The notes below the pieces were generated by a model. That model made no database searches. It worked only from the letters and a program-made list of their open reading frames with translations, and had not been told where the DNA came from. The translations under genes were made by a program, and so were the position numbers. A stretch of 64,000 nt of DNA from Calamus simplicifolius (taxonomy: Eukaryota > Streptophyta > Magnoliopsida > Arecales > Arecaceae): assembly GCA_900491605.1 (NCBI GenBank), contig UESW01001670.1, forward strand, positions 177,367 to 241,366, written 5' to 3'. Shown here piece by piece: positions 59,759-64,000 of the stretch. The stretch's first letter is position 1, and every line of letters starts with the position of its first letter.

Positions 59759-59835
59759 CTGTATCAAAAGCGGAAAAGAAGTGTTAAAAAAAAGAAGAAG
59801 AAGAAGAGAGGAAAGAGGAGTAATCAACTGCTCAC
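59759..59835 (-). other. Predicted intron 1 of the F antisense gene (77 bp)
   Basis: Minus-strand donor G/GTGAGC at 59835, long CT tract (59780-59815), acceptor GATACAG at 59759. Removing it joins two open frames in phase 1 through a Gly codon. Confidence 0.55.
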
Positions 59836-60832
59836 CGCTGGATGGAATAAGGCCGGTGAGACGGAGGTTTTCTTTAGCCAGGAGCTGATTGCACCGAGGG
59901 ATATCAGCAGTCAAAAGCTGCCCAAATGCCATTCGATCCCTCGGGAGGATGGAAGAATCCCTATTGGCGTCGGTATTTGGTGTTCCCTAGTTTCTGCTCA
60001 CCCCCTCAACATTGGCAAAAAAGAACTTATCTTTTCACCCTTTGATCGAGGTGGGAAGATACAATTTGAGAATTGTAGTGGGTCTAGGGGTAAAGGACCA
60101 CCAACCCGCTTCTTGCGGAGGGTATAGAAACTACGGAATAAGGAGATGCTAGCTTTTATACCTTGAAGGTGATAAAGAATCATAAAACCAACAATGGTTC
60201 GGATGGAGTTAGGGACTAACTGGGAGGGTGTTAAAGAATATCTATTTAGAAGGTTGAGGATGAAAGGGTGGATAGGTAATCGAAGTTCCGCCTTAAAGAA
60301 AACTCCGTACAAGGCAACCCTTCGGGACGGGAAGAGGTTACCCTATCATTAGGAGCGGGGTAGGACAGACGCATGTTAGGAGGAAATTATACTTGGCTCC
60401 GAGGTTCACTATGTCTTGAGCAGACATGGTGGAGGCAGTCCATTTGGGGGATTCCTTGACAGTGCTAGAGGGACCGGCGACGGTTGGATGGCGCCGGGGT
60501 GGGACCCATCCGACGGCCGGACGGTTCCCAGCTACGAGATGTCCGATCGTTTGCCGCCATTCTAAGGAAACATGGTCGAAAGATGAAGTGGTCCACTGAG
60601 TCGGTGAGGAAGCAGAAGGTTGGGAAGGAACAGGGGAACGATCCCCAAAATCAGAAATAGAGCAAGAAGGTGAAGAAGCCATGGGAACTAACCTGAAAAG
60701 CTCGAACCGGGATTGAAGGAGAAAGAGCATGGGGGGGAACAGAGACAGGAGATGAACGGGCGCTTGCGGATTCAAGATAGGAAGTTGTAACGCAAGAAAA
60801 GGTGAAGATTGGAGATAAGGACAATCTTTTCC

Positions 60833-60839
60833 TTTTATA
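60833..60839 (-). promoter_or_regulatory. TATA box of the F antisense gene
   Basis: TATAAAA on the minus strand, about 150 bp ahead of the antisense ATG and about 300 bp inside the 3' LTR boundary. Confidence 0.55.
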
Positions 60840-61125
60840 ACCCCATTTCAAATCATCTCGCGGTTGTCTGATCTGGCCATGTGTTCGCTTTCTACTAGAA
60901 ACCGCTTCGGCAGCCGCTCGGCGCAAGAAACACGAAAAACACCACAAATAAAGAGGTGGCGGTGACATTACCACAATGATGATGCTCACCTTTTTACAAC
61001 TCCACGCCTGAGGAAAATCTTCCCCAATCCCAACAGCCTGAACAGACGAAATAATGGCATGGAGATCAGCCACCTGGTGGATATTAATACCCCTTTCACT
61101 GGAAACTGTATGCCCACCCATCTCA

Positions 61126-61141
61126 GGGGTGGAGGGGCATC
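61126..61141 (+). other. Polypurine tract of element F
   Basis: AGGGGTGGAGGGGCAT, ending next to the 3' LTR; two pyrimidines interrupt it near the end. Confidence 0.6.
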
Positions 61142-62072
61142 TGATATGGCTGATCACCTCCTTTGAGCAGCATCATAACGCCCTATGCAATTCCCGAAAT
61201 CAAATTATGTGATAACTCATTTTTGGGACATCGGCACTCTCGCCTCGACCCCTTCGGCCCCGGCCTCTGGCTCTGGCTCCGGCCTCCAGCTTCGGCCTCT
61301 GGCTCTGGCTCCGGCCTCCAGCTTCGGCCTCTGGTTCTAGCTCTGGCCTCCAGCTTCGGCCTCTGGTTCTAGCTTCGGCCTCCAGCTCCGGCCTTCAGCT
61401 TCGGCCTCTGGTTCTAGCTCCAGCCTTCGGCTCCGGCCTCCAGCTCCAGCCTCCAGCTTCAGCCTCTGGTTCCAGCTTCGGCCTCCGGCTTCGGCCTCCA
61501 GCTTCAGCCTCTGGCTCCGGCCCTGGCCTTCAGCTTCGGCTCCGACCTCTGGCTCCGGCTCCGACCTCTAGCTCCAGCATTCGGCTTTGGCTTCGGCTTT
61601 AACTTGGTGCCTTGTGTTGTGTGCTTTCCTTGCATAGTAAAGCCAACCTCGGATATCGGACCCTGGGATTCGAGGCATCCACTACTGCATATCTCGCTCG
61701 CTGAAATCACGAGAAAATTCTAACATGCCCCGCATTTATCAACATACACGGCGTTCATTCAGCAACGGCTCACCCACCTACCGTTTGCGGAGCTCATCCT
61801 AATAAGAAAGATTCGACGGTTCCAATGGAACGAGGTATAAAAGGAAGACCCGAGCTCAAGGCGGGGGATCCTCTTCTTCTCTCAAAAAGACTCACACAAC
61901 ACATTCCTGTTCTACAAGCTCACTGACTTAAGCGTCGGAGGGTCCTCGCCGGAACCACCGGCCCGGGACTTTTTGCAGGTTTTTGGAGGAAGAAGGCAAC
62001 CTTTCCACCTCCTCGGAGGCTCCCGAGATCTCAGCACACCCGGCGCTCATCACAAGTGACTTGGCAGCATCA
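61142..62072 (+). repeat. 3' LTR of element F (931 bp)
   Basis: Pairs with 48067-48931. Minisatellite at about 61255-61590, TATAAAA at 61836-61842. Ends GGCAGCATCA before TSD AGAAG. Many substitutions against the 5' LTR. Confidence 0.92.
61255..61590 (+). repeat. LTR minisatellite of F (3' copy)
   Basis: Same units as 48170-48460 but expanded and reordered. Confidence 0.85.
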
Positions 62073-62460
62073 AGAAGCTTATTTTATAAGCTCATTTAAT
62101 GAAGAAACCTATTTGGTAGGTCTAGTTAATTAAAATGCTATTTTAATGAATTTAGTTGAAAAGTTAATTTGGTGAGCTGAGCTAGTTAAAAAGCTTTATT
62201 TGGTTAGTTTTAATCGATTGAGAGGCTTATTTGGTAACTCAATTGGTTGAGAGCCTTGTTTTGGTGAACTCAGTTAGTGGACGGTCTTATTCTATGAGCT
62301 TAATGGGTCGAGAGGCTTATTTCGTGAAAGCTCAATTAATTGAGAGCTTTATTTGGTACAGCTCAATTGATTGCAAGGCTTATTTAGTGAATTCAACTGG
62401 ACGAAAATCTTAGTTGGTTAAGCTTGGTTGCTTGAGAGCTTAGTTAAGAAGTAGCGATTG
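62073..62460 (+). repeat. Imperfect tandem repeat, target of F
   Basis: About ten units of roughly 35-40 bp based on GAGAGGCTTATTTGGT-AACTCAATTGGTT. One unit is left of F at about 48028-48066, so F inserted in the array. Confidence 0.7.
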
Positions 62461-62989
62461 TTTATTATCAAAGTATTATCCATTTGTTCAAGGATCAGAT
62501 GTATTGCTCGGATCTAATTGGTATATATAATACTTAAGTTATATCCTTTGAGGTAGGTGGAGAAGATGGAGAGAGATTTTAACTATTTTTTCAGTATTGC
62601 TTCAAAATTCAAGCAAAAGTAAGATATGTTAAAGTTTGTCTTAGAATTCTTTAGCTCAAGAAAGATACATTTCCATATTTATGTAGGACTTTAGTCATAA
62701 TTCGTGTAGCCTTAGTTTTCATAAGATAAGGTAGGACATATTTTTATATGTATGAGACTGTAGTCCTAGCCTTTATAGTATGATGCATATCTCTCTTCTA
62801 AATAAGCATAGATAACCTTGGGTTTCAAGGTGATTCTGTCTCAGTCTTAGGTCTTGGGACTCTAGCTAGCTCCAAGGTGCCTTAGTAATATAGAGCATTA
62901 TAGTAAGAGTTCAAGAGAGACTCCTAATAAGTATAAGAGGGTTTAGAAATTTGTAAGAGAGTTTTTAGTAGGAAAATGATAGTTTGTAA
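62461..62989. other. Gene-free stretch
   Basis: AT-rich, no motif; may be the body of an LTR relic that ends near 63170. Confidence 0.4.
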
Positions 62990-63175
62990 TTTTAGTATTT
63001 GATGGGAACAATTTTTGTAATCTCTAAATATTCTTGATAGAAAAATTCTTTACTCTTCTCATCTCTAAATATAGGTAAATGGTTTGAACCATTTATATTT
63101 CTTATTTTTGCTCGCTTTTTTGGTTTCACTCTCTACTTTTGTTATTGATTTCTTATCCCTTACATGCCTTTTTTC
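62990..63175 (+). repeat. LTR relic, copy 2
   Basis: Resembles 44940-45117: shared ATTCTTGATAG-AAAATTCTTT and TTTGGTTTCACTCT-TACTTTTRTTATTGAT blocks. Confidence 0.45.
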
Positions 63176-64000
63176 ATAACATATATCCTATAAATCTTTA
63201 AGGAGTCACGGTCATAAAACATTAGAATGACCAGATGGTAGCAACCTAAAAAATAAAATATAGGCACAAAACATTAATTAGAATGATTGAAAGATAGCAA
63301 CCCAAAAAACAAAAACAAAAAAAGTTTAGTAGCAAACCATCATCCTGAAATCATAACAGTCCTTTTCATATCAATTGTGGGAAATAATGATATGGAAAAA
63401 AAAATAAAGAATGAGACTGGCATGAAGAAGAAAAAGAAAAAGACAATACCCACTAATCTAATATATCTAATATATTATAGTAAGGTCAAGAAGCTTTGTC
63501 TTTCTCTTGCCACATGGATGCATAAATTTAATAGTATTTAATAGTAAATTTTTCTCAGCTAAAATGGTATTTCTTTCAAAACTTTTTTATAGTTTAAATT
63601 GGTGTAGTGGCATCATAATAAGCTTTGTAGTGTTAAACCATGGTTCAACTCCCTAAATTTGCATATTTTGTTCTCTTATTTTCTTTTACTTTCATTTTAT
63701 ACTTTTTTTAATTTCATTTTATACTTTTTTTTCTTTTACTATCATTTTATACTTTTTTGCTTTCATTTTATATCATTTGGCTATTTTTTTCTTTTTTTCT
63801 CCATTTATTTCCTTTTGTTTTATTACATAGGTTTGGTCCTTCTTTTGCTTCCATTTTTTACATCTATTTTATAAATTTTTATTTTTCTTTCTTTCTTTCC
63901 TTTTTTTTTTCACTTTCCTTGTATACGCAACGTTTGGCTTTTTTTAAAAAAAATTGCTTTGTTTTATAATGAACGCTTGGCTCTTTTTTTCTATTTTACT
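63176..64000. other. AT-rich noncoding end of window
   Basis: T-rich; repeated CATTTTATACTTTTTT units at about 63690-63770. Open frames here are low-complexity artefacts. Confidence 0.6.

Larger units (their letters stand above)
58329..60682 (-). pseudogene. Antisense accessory gene of F (Transposase_28-like domain plus coiled coil)
   Basis: Read on the minus strand from ATG 60682. Parts: Ser/Pro-rich N-terminus to 60338; globular domain 60312-59998 (LRLPIHPFILNLLNRYSLTP, PNSIRTIVGFMILYHLQGI) like the Pfam 'putative gypsy type transposon' family; AFGQLLTADIPRCNQLL near 59930-59836; a basic segment (KRKVKGNRAPAERKA) 59758-59571; a Pro/Glu-rich linker; and an Ala/Glu coiled coil 59042-58329 with an acidic tail. 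Two introns are predicted (59835-59759, 59108-59046). Frameshifts near 60330, 60030 and 59570 and stops near 59365 and 59215 make it a pseudogene. Position and strand match the antisense genes of Grande and Retand. Function unknown. Confidence 0.72.
48067..62072 (+). mobile_element. Element F: Ty3/gypsy retrotransposon, Tat type, 14.0 kb
   Basis: LTRs 48067-48931 and 61142-62072 both begin TGATATGGCTGATCACC and end GGCAGCATCA; TSD AGAAG at 48062-48066 and 62073-62077. Order: gag, protease, RT, RNase H, archaeal-type RNase H, integrase, tandem repeat, antisense ORF, PPT. The extra RNase H and antisense gene are Tat-lineage traits (as in Grande and Retand). Two solo LTRs sit in pol; without them the element is about 10.7 kb. 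Confidence 0.93.

Noticed and set aside
60651..61157. Minus-strand frame of 168 codons upstream of the antisense gene
   Set aside because: It crosses the PPT, the TATA box and the promoter; no family motif and another frame than the antisense gene.
63659..63969. Phe/Leu-rich frames resembling membrane segments
   Set aside because: They come from T-rich low-complexity DNA.
1..64000. CRISPR array, bacterial operon, rRNA or tRNA gene
   Set aside because: The repeats are LTR control arrays and minisatellites; the tRNA-like words are primer binding sites only.

Overview
This window is plant nuclear DNA made almost entirely of nested LTR retrotransposons. I see no host protein gene, tRNA, rRNA or CRISPR array. 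The element families (Ty1/copia of the SIRE/Maximus type, Ty3/gypsy of the Tat type) mark a flowering plant. The size of the copia elements and the style of the solo LTRs would suit a large-genome monocot such as a palm, but that is a guess.

Layout. (1) 1-5238: 3' part of copia element A (+), with RT-RNaseH, a third ORF and the 3' LTR. A sits inside (2) 5239-8664: copia element B (-), with pol start, gag, PBS and 5' LTR. (3) 8665-9502: an older dispersed repeat with a nested palindrome; a second copy lies at 42373-43137. (4) 9508-41075: copia element C (+), target-site duplication (TSD) ACCTT. C is split by element D (-; 16329-37379; TSD CAATC), inserted between C's pol and ORF3. D is split in turn by element E (+; 19693-30164; TSD CAACC), inserted in D's ORF3. 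All six LTRs, four of the five PBS/PPT sets and all three TSDs can be read directly. (5) 41081-48066: decayed intergenic repeats, a MITE-like block, a degenerate tandem repeat, an LTR relic and a 2.07-kb solo LTR (45788-47858). (6) 48067-62072: Ty3/gypsy Tat-type element F (+), TSD AGAAG, interrupted by two solo LTRs (50916-52140, TSD CAGGT; 53523-55610, TSD TAAAC/TAGAC). F carries an antisense accessory gene with its own TATA box and two predicted introns. (7) 62073-64000: the tandem repeat that F entered, an LTR relic and AT-rich sequence.

How the parts work. In each copia element the LTR drives a gag-pol transcript primed by initiator tRNA-Met. gag ends at a TGA that overlaps the start of pol in the -1 frame. 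Behind pol lies an extra gene (ORF3) with a basic N-terminus, a globular domain like the 'putative plant transposon protein' family, and a coiled coil. F encodes gag, protease, RT, RNase H, an extra archaeal-type RNase H and integrase, followed by the antisense gene. All coding sequence is broken by stops or single-base indels, so nothing here looks autonomous.

The most interesting signals are regulatory: U3 arrays of short palindromes (GAGTCGACTC in A/B/D/E; AGTTAGCT-N4-AGCTAACT in C), similar sites in the spacer ahead of ORF3, an MSA-type TCTAACGG box 18-20 bp upstream of the LTR TATA box, and the spliced antisense gene of F.
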